From NCBI RefSeq assembly GCF_900129855.1, contig NZ_LT670819.1:1426001-1490000 (forward strand): DNA of 64,000 nucleotides, read 5' to 3'. Below are positions 53,145-61,894 of the stretch, piece by piece. Position numbers and translations under genes: made by a program. The stretch is from Streptomyces sp. 3214.6. Lineage in GTDB: Bacteria; Actinomycetota; Actinomycetes; Streptomycetales; Streptomycetaceae. Position 1 is the stretch's first letter, and every line of letters begins with the position of its first letter. The notes under the pieces were generated by a model, which worked only from the letters and a program-made list of their open reading frames with translations, had not been told where the DNA came from and searched no databases.

Positions 53145-54374
53145 TCAGCCCTCGCCCACCAGATCGAGGTCTTCGCGGGTCGTCTTCAGCGCGAGTACCG
53201 GGACGGGCCAGCGACGGTTGAGGGGCGCCGAGACATCCCGCCACCAGGGATGCGTGGGAACGTCGCCCGCGGGCTCGAACGGCAGGCCAGGGACGGGCAG
53301 GGCGACCGTCTGGCCGACGGCCTTCGCGGCGGCCAGCGTCCACTCGCCGGGCTCCGCCCACGGGTGGAGCGACAGGTTGAACGAACCCCAGTGGATCGGG
53401 AGCAGAACCCCGCCCGCCTCGCCTCCTTGCAGGTCGAGGTGGGTCTGGACGCCCTGAGCGGGATTCATGTGAATGTCCGGCCAGCCGCCCGGGAGCGGCT
53501 CGGTGTCGGGGTTGTCGTCGGGCCAGAAGTCCGAGTACGCGCCGATCTGGATCATCGTCGCGTCGAACGGGCCGTGGTCGGCGCCGATGTCCTTGAAGCC
53601 CTCGAAGTAGCCGGTGTCGCCGCTGTGGTAGATCCGGTGCTCCTCACCGGCGACGACCCAGGAGGCCCACAGGGTGTGCTGGGTGTTGCGCAGGCCGCGG
53701 CCGCAGAAGTGGCGGGCGGGGGTGGCGGTCAGGGTGAGGCCGCCGACCTTCGTCGCCTCGTGCCAGTCCAACTCGCGCAGCCGGTCGGCGGAGACGCCCC
53801 AGTGTTCGAGGTGGGCGCCCACGCCGAGCGGCACGGCGAACACGGTGTCCGTGTCGGCCAGCGCCTTGATCGTGGGCATGTCCAGGTGGTCGTAGTGGTC
53901 GTGCGAGATGACGACGACGTCCACCGGGCCCAGAGCGGCCAGCGGGAGCGGCACCGGATGCAGCCGCTTGGGTCCCGCGAAGGGGAACGGGGAGCAGCGC
54001 ATGCCCCAGACCGGGTCGAACAGGACGCGCTGCCCGTCGATCTCCGCGAGCACCCCGGCATGCCCCACCCACGTCAGGCGCAGGCCCGTGGCGGGCGGCG
54101 CGGCGAGGTCGGCGAGGGTGGTGGCGTGCACCGGGATCCTCCCCGTGGGCGCACGGCGGGAACGCTGCTCCTTGTCCAGGAAGTTCTTGGCGAAGTCGAT
54201 CATCCCGCCGCCCGAGGGGCGGATCCGCGCCGGGCCGCCGGGGTTCTGGAACACCCCGTCCTTGAAGTGGGGCGATCTGCGGATGCGCGCCATGCGCTCA
54301 CCGCTTGGGTCCGCGCCGAAGGCCTCGGGCTGCGGAGCGCGGAGCCCGAAGCTCATGGAACGGAAACCGGACAC
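53145..54374 (-). CDS. Metallo-beta-lactamase fold hydrolase (NAPE-PLD/UlaG-like)
   Basis: 409 residues. ISHDHYDHLDMPT is the HxHxDH metal motif; further ligands are in ARHFCGRG and HSGDTGYFEGF, and the late IHWGSFNLSLHPW supplies the last histidine. This is the lactamase_B_2 group, phosphodiesterase or lactonase relatives. GTG 54374 has GGAGGTACC upstream, a strong site. No signal peptide. It diverges from the amino-acid dehydrogenase gene. Confidence 0.92.
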   Translation of the reverse strand: MSGFRSMSFGLRAPQPEAFGADPSGERMARIRRSPHFKDGVFQNPGGPARIRPSGGGMIDFAKNFLDKEQRSRRAPTGRIPVHATTLADLAAPPATGLRLTWVGHAGVLAEIDGQRVLFDPVWGMRCSPFPFAGPKRLHPVPLPLAALGPVDVVVISHDHYDHLDMPTIKALADTDTVFAVPLGVGAHLEHWGVSADRLRELDWHEATKVGGLTLTATPARHFCGRGLRNTQHTLWASWVVAGEEHRIYHSGDTGYFEGFKDIGADHGPFDATMIQIGAYSDFWPDDNPDTEPLPGGWPDIHMNPAQGVQTHLDLQGGEAGGVLLPIHWGSFNLSLHPWAEPGEWTLAAAKAVGQTVALPVPGLPFEPAGDVPTHPWWRDVSAPLNRRWPVPVLALKTTREDLDLVGEG

Positions 54375-54559
54375 GGTACCTCCAGGTGGAGTCGCTGAGG
54401 CATTCCATTATGGGCGCCCCCTCCGACAACACGGGTTCGTCCTGGTCACCCTCGGCCCGCGAGCCCGCTTTGACACAGCGCGGCCGACCTTTCGATACTG
54501 ACCCACTGTTCAGTACCAGCCGTTTCCCGAACACCGCTTCCGCCGGTCGAGGAGCCCGT

Positions 54560-55783
54560 ATGACCACCCCCTTCCTGTCGCTCACCTGGACCGACCACGT
54601 CACCGGCCGCCAAGGCTTCCTGGTCGTCGACCGGCTCGTGCGCGGTGTGTGCAGCGGCGGGCTGCGGATGCGGCCGGGCTGCTCCCTTCAGGAGGTGGCC
54701 GGGCTCGCCCACGGCATGAGCCTCAAGGAGGCCCTGCACTACGACCCCGAGGCCCGCTACGTCCCGCTGGGCGGCGCCAAGGGAGGCATCGACTGCGATC
54801 CCCGGGATCCGCAGGCGTACGGGCTGCTGGTGCGGTACCTGCGCGCGGTGCGGCCGTACGTGGAGAGCTGCTGGACCACCGGCGAGGATCTGGGCCTGAC
54901 CCAGGACCTGGTGGACCGGGCCGCGGCCGAGGCGGGTCTCGTCTCGTCCGTGCAGGCGGTCTACCCGCTCCTCGACGACGAGGCGGCCGCCCGCGCGCGG
55001 CTCGCGGCCGCCTTCGCCGTCGAGGTGGACGGCATCGGCCTGGACGAGCTGGTCGGCGGTCTGGGGGTCGCCGAGTCCGTGCTGACCGCCCTGGACCGGG
55101 CCGGGGAGGCGTACGCCGGGACGCGGGTCGCCCTGCAGGGGCTGGGCACGATGGGCGGGGCCACGGCGCGGTTCCTCACGCGCGCGGGGCTGACGGTCGT
55201 GGCCGTCGCCGACATCAAGGGCACGATCGCCAACCCGGCCGGTCTGGACGTGGAGGCGCTGCTGGCCGCGCGGGACGCGCACGGCGCCGTGGACCGTGCC
55301 GTACTGCGCCCCGGGGACCGTGAGCTGCCGGGCGACGCCTGGCTGTCGGTGGACGCGGAGGTGCTCGTGCCGGCCGCCGTGTCGTACGCGATCGGGGTCG
55401 AGGAGCAGGAGTTCATCGGCGCGCGGTGGATCGCCGAGGCGGCCAACATGCCCGTCCTCCCCGAGGCGGAGAAGCTGCTGCACGCGCGCGGGGTGATCGT
55501 GCTGCCCGACGTCGTCGTCAACTCGGGGACGAACGCCTGGTGGTGGTGGACGCTGTTCGGCGACATAGGCGCGGACGCCGAGGAGGCCTTCGCGTACACG
55601 CGCCGTTCGATGCGTGCCCTGGTGGAGCTGGTGCTGGCCCGCGCGGAGACCGACGGGACGACGCCCCGGGCCGCCGCGCACACGATCGCCGCCCGGCGGC
55701 TGCCAGTGATCGCGGAACGGTTCGGCCACCACCGGCCGGCGCCGAACGCGCACGCACCGGCGAGGTGCGCGCCGACGGATTAG
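54560..55783 (+). CDS. Glu/Leu/Phe/Val family amino-acid dehydrogenase
   Basis: 407 residues. VPLGGAKGGIDCDP carries the catalytic lysine, TGEDLGLTQD the second active-site region, and VALQGLGTMGGATARFL the NAD(P) fold. It oxidatively deaminates a branched-chain amino acid or glutamate; the exact substrate is not readable. ATG 54560 with GAGGAGCCC upstream. A TetR gene follows after nine bases and probably regulates it. Confidence 0.92.
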   Translation: MTTPFLSLTWTDHVTGRQGFLVVDRLVRGVCSGGLRMRPGCSLQEVAGLAHGMSLKEALHYDPEARYVPLGGAKGGIDCDPRDPQAYGLLVRYLRAVRPYVESCWTTGEDLGLTQDLVDRAAAEAGLVSSVQAVYPLLDDEAAARARLAAAFAVEVDGIGLDELVGGLGVAESVLTALDRAGEAYAGTRVALQGLGTMGGATARFLTRAGLTVVAVADIKGTIANPAGLDVEALLAARDAHGAVDRAVLRPGDRELPGDAWLSVDAEVLVPAAVSYAIGVEEQEFIGARWIAEAANMPVLPEAEKLLHARGVIVLPDVVVNSGTNAWWWWTLFGDIGADAEEAFAYTRRSMRALVELVLARAETDGTTPRAAAHTIAARRLPVIAERFGHHRPAPNAHAPARCAPTD

Positions 55784-55792
55784 GGTGACGGC

Positions 55793-56413
55793 GTGGCGAG
55801 GGTCCGGTTGAGTGTGGCCGAGCGGCGGGAGGAACTGCTGCGGGCCGCCATCGAACAGATCGGGGCGCGGGGCGTGGCGGCGGTCAGGATCGCCGACGTC
55901 GCCGCGGCCCTCGGGGTGAGCAACGCGCTGGTGCTCTACCACTTCTCGACGAAGGAGAAGCTGGTCGCCGACGCGTTCGCCTACGCGGCCGAGGACGATC
56001 TGGCGCGGCTGCGCAAGCTGGTGGGCCGGCGCACCACGGCGCTGCGCCGACTGCGGTCGGCCGTGCGCTGGTACGCGCCCACGGGGCAGGCCAAGGGCTG
56101 GCGGCTGTGGATCGAGGGGTGGGCGGTGTCGCTGCGCGAGCCCGCGCTGCGGGAGGTCGCCCGGGACCTGGACAAGGAGTGGAAGGCCGCGCTCGCCGAG
56201 GTGATCGCGGAGGGCGTGGCAGCGGGCGAGTTCCGCTGCCCGGACCCGGCGGGCACGGCGCTGCGACTGACGGCCCTGATGGACGGGCTGGCCGTACAGC
56301 TGACGTCCTACGCGGGCGCGGTGTCCCGGACCCGCGCACAGGAATGGGTCGACGAGGCCCTGACCCGGGAACTCGGCCTGCCCCCAGAAACATTGAGCAC
56401 CCAGAACCCCTGA
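55793..56413 (+). CDS. TetR family regulator
   Basis: 206 residues. The HTH at about 8-55 includes VRIADVAAALGVSNALVLYH with FSTKEKLVADA; the C-terminal domain is like BetI/TetR_C_6 (WIEGWAVSLREPALREVARD, DGLAVQL). GTG 55793 is nine bases after the dehydrogenase stop, so the two are in one transcript. Confidence 0.92.
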   Translation: MARVRLSVAERREELLRAAIEQIGARGVAAVRIADVAAALGVSNALVLYHFSTKEKLVADAFAYAAEDDLARLRKLVGRRTTALRRLRSAVRWYAPTGQAKGWRLWIEGWAVSLREPALREVARDLDKEWKAALAEVIAEGVAAGEFRCPDPAGTALRLTALMDGLAVQLTSYAGAVSRTRAQEWVDEALTRELGLPPETLSTQNP

Positions 56414-56557
56414 GCCTCCGGCCCACGGCCTGACCACCGAGCCGACCCGCTCGGCCCGGCTCGTTCACCGCGGTCACCGTCACCCGGATGTCACCGGGCG
56501 CGCCGGGCAGGGCGTCGATGCCGAGGCACGAGGCATGGCGAGCGGGACCGGCCCGGC

Positions 56558-57307
56558 TCAGTCCAGTTCGTACACCGCCGTCACCGTCGCCGTCGCACGG
56601 ATCTCGCCGGGGGCTACCGGCACGGCGCTGATGCCGGGGGTTTCGGCGGACGAGGGGACGGGGTGCGGGGAGGTGGAGGCGTCCTCGCTGAATGAGACGA
56701 GGCGGCCGAGCCGGCGGCCGCTGAGGCGGGCGTACTGCTCGGCCTTGGCGTGGGCGTCGTCGTGCGCGGCCTCGCGGGCGCGGGCCCGCAGCGGGGCGGG
56801 GTCGGAGAGGTCGAAGGCCACGGAGTTGATGCGGGCCGCGTCACCGGCGGCGTCGGTGATGGCCTGTAGGACCGCGCCGGTCCTCGCCACCTGGCGCACC
56901 TTCACCGAGAAGGACTGCGCGGCCTGGTAGCCCTTCAGGCGCGCGGTGCTGCCCGTGTAGTCGTAGACGGGGTTGAGGGAGACGCTCTGCGTGCGGATGT
57001 CCCGGTCGGCGACGCCCTGGGCGCGGACGGCGGCCAGCAGCGCGGCGGCCGCCTTGTTCTGGGTGTCCAGCGCCGCCTGCGAGGTCTTCGCGGAGGCCTC
57101 GACGCCGGCGCCGACGACCGCGAGGTCGGGCGCCGCGCTCGCGCTGCCCTCCCCGCTCACCGTGACGGTGGCCGGGCTGGCGGGTGCGAGCCGGACGGCC
57201 GGTGCGAGCCGGCCGGCCGCGGTGGCCGTGGGCGCGGCGAGTGCCGGGATGCCCAGGGCGAGCAGGGAGACGAGAGCCGCGGCGAGGGGCGTACGGGCAA
57301 GGGGCAT
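56558..57307 (-). CDS. Secreted SIMPL (DUF541) domain protein
   Basis: 249 residues. A Sec signal (LARTPLAAALVSLLALGIPA) and then VTVSGEGSASAAPDLAVVGA begin the SIMPL/DUF541 domain; DIRTQSVSLNPVYDY and GYQAAQSFSVKVRQ follow. It probably forms an oligomeric extracytoplasmic shell or ring; function unknown in actinomycetes. ATG 57307, with AAGGACC upstream. Confidence 0.9.
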   Translation of the reverse strand: MPLARTPLAAALVSLLALGIPALAAPTATAAGRLAPAVRLAPASPATVTVSGEGSASAAPDLAVVGAGVEASAKTSQAALDTQNKAAAALLAAVRAQGVADRDIRTQSVSLNPVYDYTGSTARLKGYQAAQSFSVKVRQVARTGAVLQAITDAAGDAARINSVAFDLSDPAPLRARAREAAHDDAHAKAEQYARLSGRRLGRLVSFSEDASTSPHPVPSSAETPGISAVPVAPGEIRATATVTAVYELD

Positions 57308-57472
57308 GCGGGACCGGTCCTTGGAGGTGTCGGGCGGGGGCAGGTACGGGTGCGGTCATCCCAGCACCCGTACCTGCCGCTGCCCGCGCACCACTCCCGT
57401 GCGCTCACCTCACTGGTGGAGCCGGCCCCTGGCGGGCACCCGCTCAGGCCCCCTCGGGCCCCTCGGGCCCGC

Positions 57473-58291
57473 TCAGGCCACGGCCGCGATCCGCATCCTG
57501 ATGTCGTCCGGCGACAGCGTGCCCTTGGCGGTCACGTGGTCACCGGAGGACTCCCCGCGCAGCCGGCGCCCGATCCAGGGCACCAGATACTCGCGCGCCC
57601 AGTGGACGTCGTCGCGCCGTACGTCGAGGGTGCCGCGCGGCGGGAGCGGCGGCCAGGCCTGTTCCGGGTCGGCCGGTACCTGGAGGCCGAGGGCCTGCCC
57701 CGCGCGCAGCGCCACGCGCGTGTGCCCCTCCGGGGAGAGGTGGAGCCGGTCGCCGTCCCAGGCCCTGCGGTCCTGCACGGACTTCAGGGACCACAGGTCG
57801 AGCACCGGGCAGCCGTACCGGTCGGCGACGGCACGGACATGCCCGTTGTAGGTGGCGATCTTGCCGCGCAGGTGCTTGAGCACAGGAACGCCACGGGTGT
57901 CGAAGCCGGTGGTCACCATGACCGTGCCGGCTGCGGCGGTCAGGGACGCGATCGCGCGCTCGAAGCGCTCTGCGACCTCGTCCGGGTCGGTGCCGGGACG
58001 AAGGATGTCGTTGCCGCCCGCACAGAAGGAGACCAGGTCCGGGGCGAGCCGCACCGCCCTGGGGAGTTGGTCCTCCACGATCTGGTCGAGCAGCTTTCCG
58101 CGGACCGCGAGGTTGGTGTAGTTGAAATCGCCTTCGGGCCGCAGGTCCGCGAGAAGCACCGCGAACCGGTCGGCCCAGCCGACGAACGCCCCGTCGGGGC
58201 CGGGGTCGCCGACGCCCTCGGTGAAGCTGTCCCCCACCGCCACGTACGACCCGATCACTGATCTGTTGTCATTCTTCGAATCGTCTGCCAC
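57473..58291 (-). CDS. SGNH/GDSL hydrolase
   Basis: 272 residues. VAVGDSFTEGVGD (S22), LAVRGK (block II glycine), FCAGGNDIL (block III N) and DRLHLSPEGH (D and H) are the four SGNH blocks. Cytoplasmic or leaderless in appearance: no signal peptide. It is an esterase of unknown substrate. GTG 58291 with no strong ribosome site. Confidence 0.92.
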   Translation of the reverse strand: MADDSKNDNRSVIGSYVAVGDSFTEGVGDPGPDGAFVGWADRFAVLLADLRPEGDFNYTNLAVRGKLLDQIVEDQLPRAVRLAPDLVSFCAGGNDILRPGTDPDEVAERFERAIASLTAAAGTVMVTTGFDTRGVPVLKHLRGKIATYNGHVRAVADRYGCPVLDLWSLKSVQDRRAWDGDRLHLSPEGHTRVALRAGQALGLQVPADPEQAWPPLPPRGTLDVRRDDVHWAREYLVPWIGRRLRGESSGDHVTAKGTLSPDDIRMRIAAVA

Positions 58292-58384
58292 AGCAGTTCA
58301 TGATTCACCTTCGAATGTGACTTACGCGACCGTAGGAAGGGGTTGACGGTCGGTGATATAAGCCACTGCTAAAGAGTTGGCCAA

Positions 58385-59092
58385 TCAGGGAATAAGGGAC
58401 CACACCCGGAAGTCGTTGATGCGGAAGTGGCTCCACGTGGTCCGGAACGCGAAGTGCCCTGCGGTGTACGGCTCCGGGTCGGTGTAGTCGAAGACGAGCC
58501 GCCCGTTGTTCCACCAGCGCACGGCCGAGCCGTCGGAGACGATGCGCACATGGTTCGGCTCGTTCGCCACGAGCAGCGGCTCGGTGTAGTCGTAGATCAG
58601 CGGGCGCACCCCGGCCTCGCCGACGTAGCGGCGCAGTCGGGTGGTGGTGTTGGTGTTGGCGCCGTAACCGGCGTAGTACGTCTTGAGGTAGTCGTACTCG
58701 GCCAGGGCTCCGCCGCGCGGGGTGGCGAAGAGGTCGTCCGGGGAACGGACGTCGACGGCGTTCCAGAAGTTGTTGAGGTCGGACACACGGTCGTTGACCC
58801 CACCCGCGGAGACGGGCGTGGCGACGTATTCGAGGACGTACGGTCCTTCGAGCGGCCGCCTGAACCAGATCGTGGCCCCGGCGGGTACATCGACCTCCAG
58901 GGCGCCGCGGGAGGCGGTGACGGTCCCGCCCTTCTCCTGTTCCACGGCCCACTTGCGCAGACCGTGGCGGAAGTCGTCGTGGGCGATCAGCCGGCGGTGG
59001 CCCGGTGAGGCGCTCGCGGCGCCCGCGGGGGCGAGGGCGGCCAGGGCGGCGCCGGCGGCGAGGGCTCCGAATGCTCTGCGCGTGGTCGACAC
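58385..59092 (-). CDS. Secreted YesU/DUF1961-like protein
   Basis: 235 residues. TTRRAFGALAAGAALAAL is a twin-arginine-type signal. The mature part HDDFRHGLRKWAVEQE, WFRRPLEGPYVLEYVATPVS, LNNFWNAVDV and TTWSHFRINDFRVWSLI is the concanavalin-like pattern of YesU/DUF1961 proteins linked to rhamnogalacturonan breakdown. AAGGAG precedes GTG 59092. A secreted acetylesterase gene lies just upstream on the same strand. Confidence 0.83.
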   Translation of the reverse strand: MSTTRRAFGALAAGAALAALAPAGAASASPGHRRLIAHDDFRHGLRKWAVEQEKGGTVTASRGALEVDVPAGATIWFRRPLEGPYVLEYVATPVSAGGVNDRVSDLNNFWNAVDVRSPDDLFATPRGGALAEYDYLKTYYAGYGANTNTTTRLRRYVGEAGVRPLIYDYTEPLLVANEPNHVRIVSDGSAVRWWNNGRLVFDYTDPEPYTAGHFAFRTTWSHFRINDFRVWSLIP

Positions 59093-59162
59093 GGGAAGCG
59101 GCTCCTTCAGTGGGCGGGGTGGGTGAGGGTGACGGCGGCGGCTCTTCGGCGGCGGGTGGCGT

Positions 59163-60239
59163 TCACTGGCGACCCTGCGCGAGGTTCCCGATGAGGGCGA
59201 CGAGGCGGTCGGCCGCCTTGCGGTGGCCTTGGGCGCTCGGGTGGACGGCACCGTGGAAGTCGCCGTCCGCCGCCGAGAGCCAGCCGGTCGTGTCGACGAA
59301 CTCCGTGCGGGAATCGGCGAGTTCGGCGACCACCGCGGCGATGTCGGCGGCGTGCGACCCGTCGAAGGGACGCAGGGCGAAGATGCGGGCGTGCGGGGCG
59401 GCCGACCGCAAGCGCTCCAGGTAGGCGCGGTAGGCGGCACGGAACTCGGTCGAGCCGTAGGCGGCGTCGTTGGTGCCCTGGTTGACGACGATCACGTCGG
59501 CGTCGCGGTCCGGGCGCGCCGGGGAGCCCGCGAAGTTCCAGCCGTACGCGTCACCGGCGGTCGGCACTCCCCCGTTCCCGGTCTGGAGCACACCCTGCCG
59601 CCCGAACCCGACCTGGGTGAGCGAGGCATGCAGGGCGTCGGCGACGAGGGTCGGGTACGCGGCCGTCCCGTCGGCACAGTCGGAGGTGTTGACCTCGCAG
59701 AGCGCCATCACACCCTGGGTGATGGAGTCGCCATAGAAAGCCAACTCACGTGCCGTGACGGGAGGTTGTCCGAGGAGACGGCCCTTGAGTCCGGTCAGGA
59801 CGACCCCGGTCTCCAGCGGGGGCGTCCACCGGCCGGCCCGCGAGTGGACGTCCTTCACGGACAGCTCCACCGTGTGCGGGCCCCGCCCGGTCGACGTGAT
59901 CGCGAGATCGGCGCGGTCGATGGCGTGCAGCTGTTTCGGGCCTCCGTCGACCGACACGTACACCTGTGCGGGCACGGTGATCGACGAGACGTCGAACAGG
60001 GCGTGGACGGCGCCGCCCGCGAATCGGAACCGCAGCCGAGAACCGGAGTTGACGGTGATCGCGGCCTCGCCGGTTCGGCCCCAGTGCCCCTCGTAGACGA
60101 GTCGCCGATCGTCGGGACGGACGAGGTCCGTGCCGCCGGACGCGGCCGCGGCGGACGGTGCGGCGCCGGTGAGGAGCGCCACGGCCGCCGCAGTGCTCAG
60201 GAACCGGTTGATGACGGTGCGTCGGTCGGCGCCGGACAC
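59163..60239 (-). CDS. Secreted acetylesterase, CE2-like (beta-sandwich plus SGNH)
   Basis: 358 residues. A signal peptide (INRFLSTAAAVALLTGAA to AAA) precedes an N-terminal beta-domain at 40-150 (GHWGRTGEAAITVNSGSRLR) and an SGNH domain: FYGDSITQG (S172), QGTND, and FHGAVHPSAQGH for the D/H pair. This two-domain order is that of carbohydrate esterase family 2. GGAGGTCCC precedes GTG 60239. With the YesU-like gene it forms a small polysaccharide-deacetylation and degradation pair behind an AAGCGCTT palindrome. Confidence 0.87.
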   Translation of the reverse strand: MSGADRRTVINRFLSTAAAVALLTGAAPSAAAASGGTDLVRPDDRRLVYEGHWGRTGEAAITVNSGSRLRFRFAGGAVHALFDVSSITVPAQVYVSVDGGPKQLHAIDRADLAITSTGRGPHTVELSVKDVHSRAGRWTPPLETGVVLTGLKGRLLGQPPVTARELAFYGDSITQGVMALCEVNTSDCADGTAAYPTLVADALHASLTQVGFGRQGVLQTGNGGVPTAGDAYGWNFAGSPARPDRDADVIVVNQGTNDAAYGSTEFRAAYRAYLERLRSAAPHARIFALRPFDGSHAADIAAVVAELADSRTEFVDTTGWLSAADGDFHGAVHPSAQGHRKAADRLVALIGNLAQGRQ

Positions 60240-60256
60240 GGGACCTCCGAAGAACG

Positions 60257-60272
60257 GTAGAAAGCGCTTGCT
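60257..60272 (-). promoter_or_regulatory. LacI-type operator candidate
   Basis: AAGCGCTT (60262-60269) within GAAAGCGCTTGC-like text lies 22-30 bases before the esterase GTG. LacI-family sugar regulators bind such AGCGCT-centred palindromes. Nothing else was recognised in the 283 bases between the esterase and the next gene. Confidence 0.4.
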
Positions 60273-60522
60273 CCCTGACGGAGATCACTGTGGCCCCACC
60301 CTGACCCGCCTGTCGAGGGGACGAAAGGGGCTGCCACACGACCGCAACGAAACGATCATGAACACGCAAGGCCCGGTCGGCGGGCCCGGCACACGGACAC
60401 ACCGAAGGCCGGACCCGGGGATCGGGGTCCGGCCTTCGGCTGCGTGTCAGGCGTGTCAGGCGCGTGGCGCGCCAAGCGCGGTCAGGCGCGGTCAGACGTG
60501 TGGCGTGCGGTCGTCGGCGGGG

Positions 60523-61428
60523 TCAGCCGACGACGACACCGTGCGAGCGGAGATAGGCGACCGGGTCCACGTCCGAGCCGTAGTCCGGCGTGGTACGGAT
60601 CTCGAAGTGCAGGTGCGGGCCGGTCACGTTGCCGGTCGCACCGGACAGGCCGATCTGCTGGCCCTCGGTCACGGTCTGGCCGGGCGAGACGGAGAGCTGC
60701 GAGAGGTGACCGTACTGGGCGTAGTAGCCGTCGGCGAGCTTGATGACGACCTGGTTGCCGTACGCGCCGCCCCAGCCCGCGGAGACGACGGTGCCCGCGC
60801 CCACGGCCTTGAGGGAGGTGCCGGTCGGGACGACGAAGTCGACGCCGGTGTGGTAGCCGCTGGACCACATGCTGCCGGCCACGTGGTAACCGGTTCCGAT
60901 GGTCGCGCCGGCCACGGGCAGGGTGTAACCGCTGGAGGTGCTGGTGGTCTTCTCGGCGGCCTGGGTGGGCGCCTGCGTCGGGGCGGACGAAGAGGACGAA
61001 CCCGACGACGACTTGGTGCCGCCGGTCGTGGCTTTCTTGCCGATCGAGAGCTTCAGGCCGGGGTGGATCAGCGACGGGTCGCCGCCGATGGCCGCACGGT
61101 TGTCCTGGTACAGCTTCTGCCAGCCGCCGCTGACGTTCTGCTCGTCGGCGATCTTCGAGAGGTAGTCGCCGGACCGCACGGTGTAGGTTCGGGTGCCCGT
61201 GGCGGCGGCCTTCTTCTGCGCCACCGGAACGGACTGCACGGCCTTTTCCGAAACAGACTGCGCGACCGTCTGCGCGACCGACTGGGAAGCCGAATGGACG
61301 GGGGCGGCGTGGGCGCCGGTGGCGCCTATGAGCGGAAGGGCGAGCGCGGCGCCGCCGGTTCCGGCGACGGCGATGGAACGGGTGAAGCGCTGGGACTTGG
61401 GACGGCGGTGCTTACCCTTCGCGGGCAT
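60523..61428 (-). CDS. Secreted LysM-M23 peptidoglycan endopeptidase
   Basis: 301 residues. Signal region (RFTRSIAVAGTGGAALALPL to AHA); LysM domain at about 80-130 (YTVRSGDYLSKIADEQNVSG); a serine-rich linker; then an M23 LytM/lysostaphin-type domain at 185-295 with HTGVDFVVPTGT and GPHLHFEIR, the HxxxD and HxH zinc ligands. It cuts peptide bridges in the wall. ATG 61428 follows GAGAGGAA and a c-di-AMP riboswitch leader of about 180 bases. Confidence 0.95.
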   Translation of the reverse strand: MPAKGKHRRPKSQRFTRSIAVAGTGGAALALPLIGATGAHAAPVHSASQSVAQTVAQSVSEKAVQSVPVAQKKAAATGTRTYTVRSGDYLSKIADEQNVSGGWQKLYQDNRAAIGGDPSLIHPGLKLSIGKKATTGGTKSSSGSSSSSAPTQAPTQAAEKTTSTSSGYTLPVAGATIGTGYHVAGSMWSSGYHTGVDFVVPTGTSLKAVGAGTVVSAGWGGAYGNQVVIKLADGYYAQYGHLSQLSVSPGQTVTEGQQIGLSGATGNVTGPHLHFEIRTTPDYGSDVDPVAYLRSHGVVVG

Positions 61429-61442
61429 GAAGAATTCCTCTC

Positions 61443-61615
61443 CGGCGCCTGCGAGGTGAGCTGTCGGGTGCGGACTGGAGATGTCCGGCCGCGCCGAGGC
61501 GCGGCTTTACCCCAAGCCTGTTCCGGGACCGGAACAGGCGGTTCTGCCTGTGGGTCCCCCGCTCCTGCCGGGTACGGGTGAGTGTGCGGACACCGGACGG
61601 CGGCAGGATTGGGCG
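61443..61615 (-). ncRNA. ydaO/yuaA-type c-di-AMP riboswitch
   Basis: On the minus strand the leader contains GCGGGGGACCCA, then an extended hairpin, then CTTGGGGTAAAGCCGC, a GC-rich hairpin, and CACCCGACAGCTCACCTCG with CAGGCG just before the ribosome site. These are the conserved blocks of the ydaO family in their known order. In actinomycetes such leaders switch off wall-hydrolase genes when c-di-AMP is high. The rest of 61616-61894 contains AT-rich promoter sequence and TTGGAA-TTAAGG-TTCCAA at 61863-61880. Confidence 0.9.
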
Positions 61616-61894
61616 TCCGTCCGGATTGGTGTGGAACGTAAGCGACCAGGACGCACAGGGACAAGCAGAGGTTGCACGGACAACGCATTTCTCTTGATCC
61701 GCTGCGCGAATTCCCGGTCACGCTCCGTCAATCAATAGGCCCGCTTTTCGTCAAACCCCCTTGAAAAACACGCAAATTACGTGAGCATGGCACACGACGT
61801 ACGGTCACGAATATGACGCTGCTCACGCGAGACTTCCCCAGGTTTCCTTATTCCGCAGCGAGTTGGAATTAAGGTTCCAATTCGGACAGAACCC

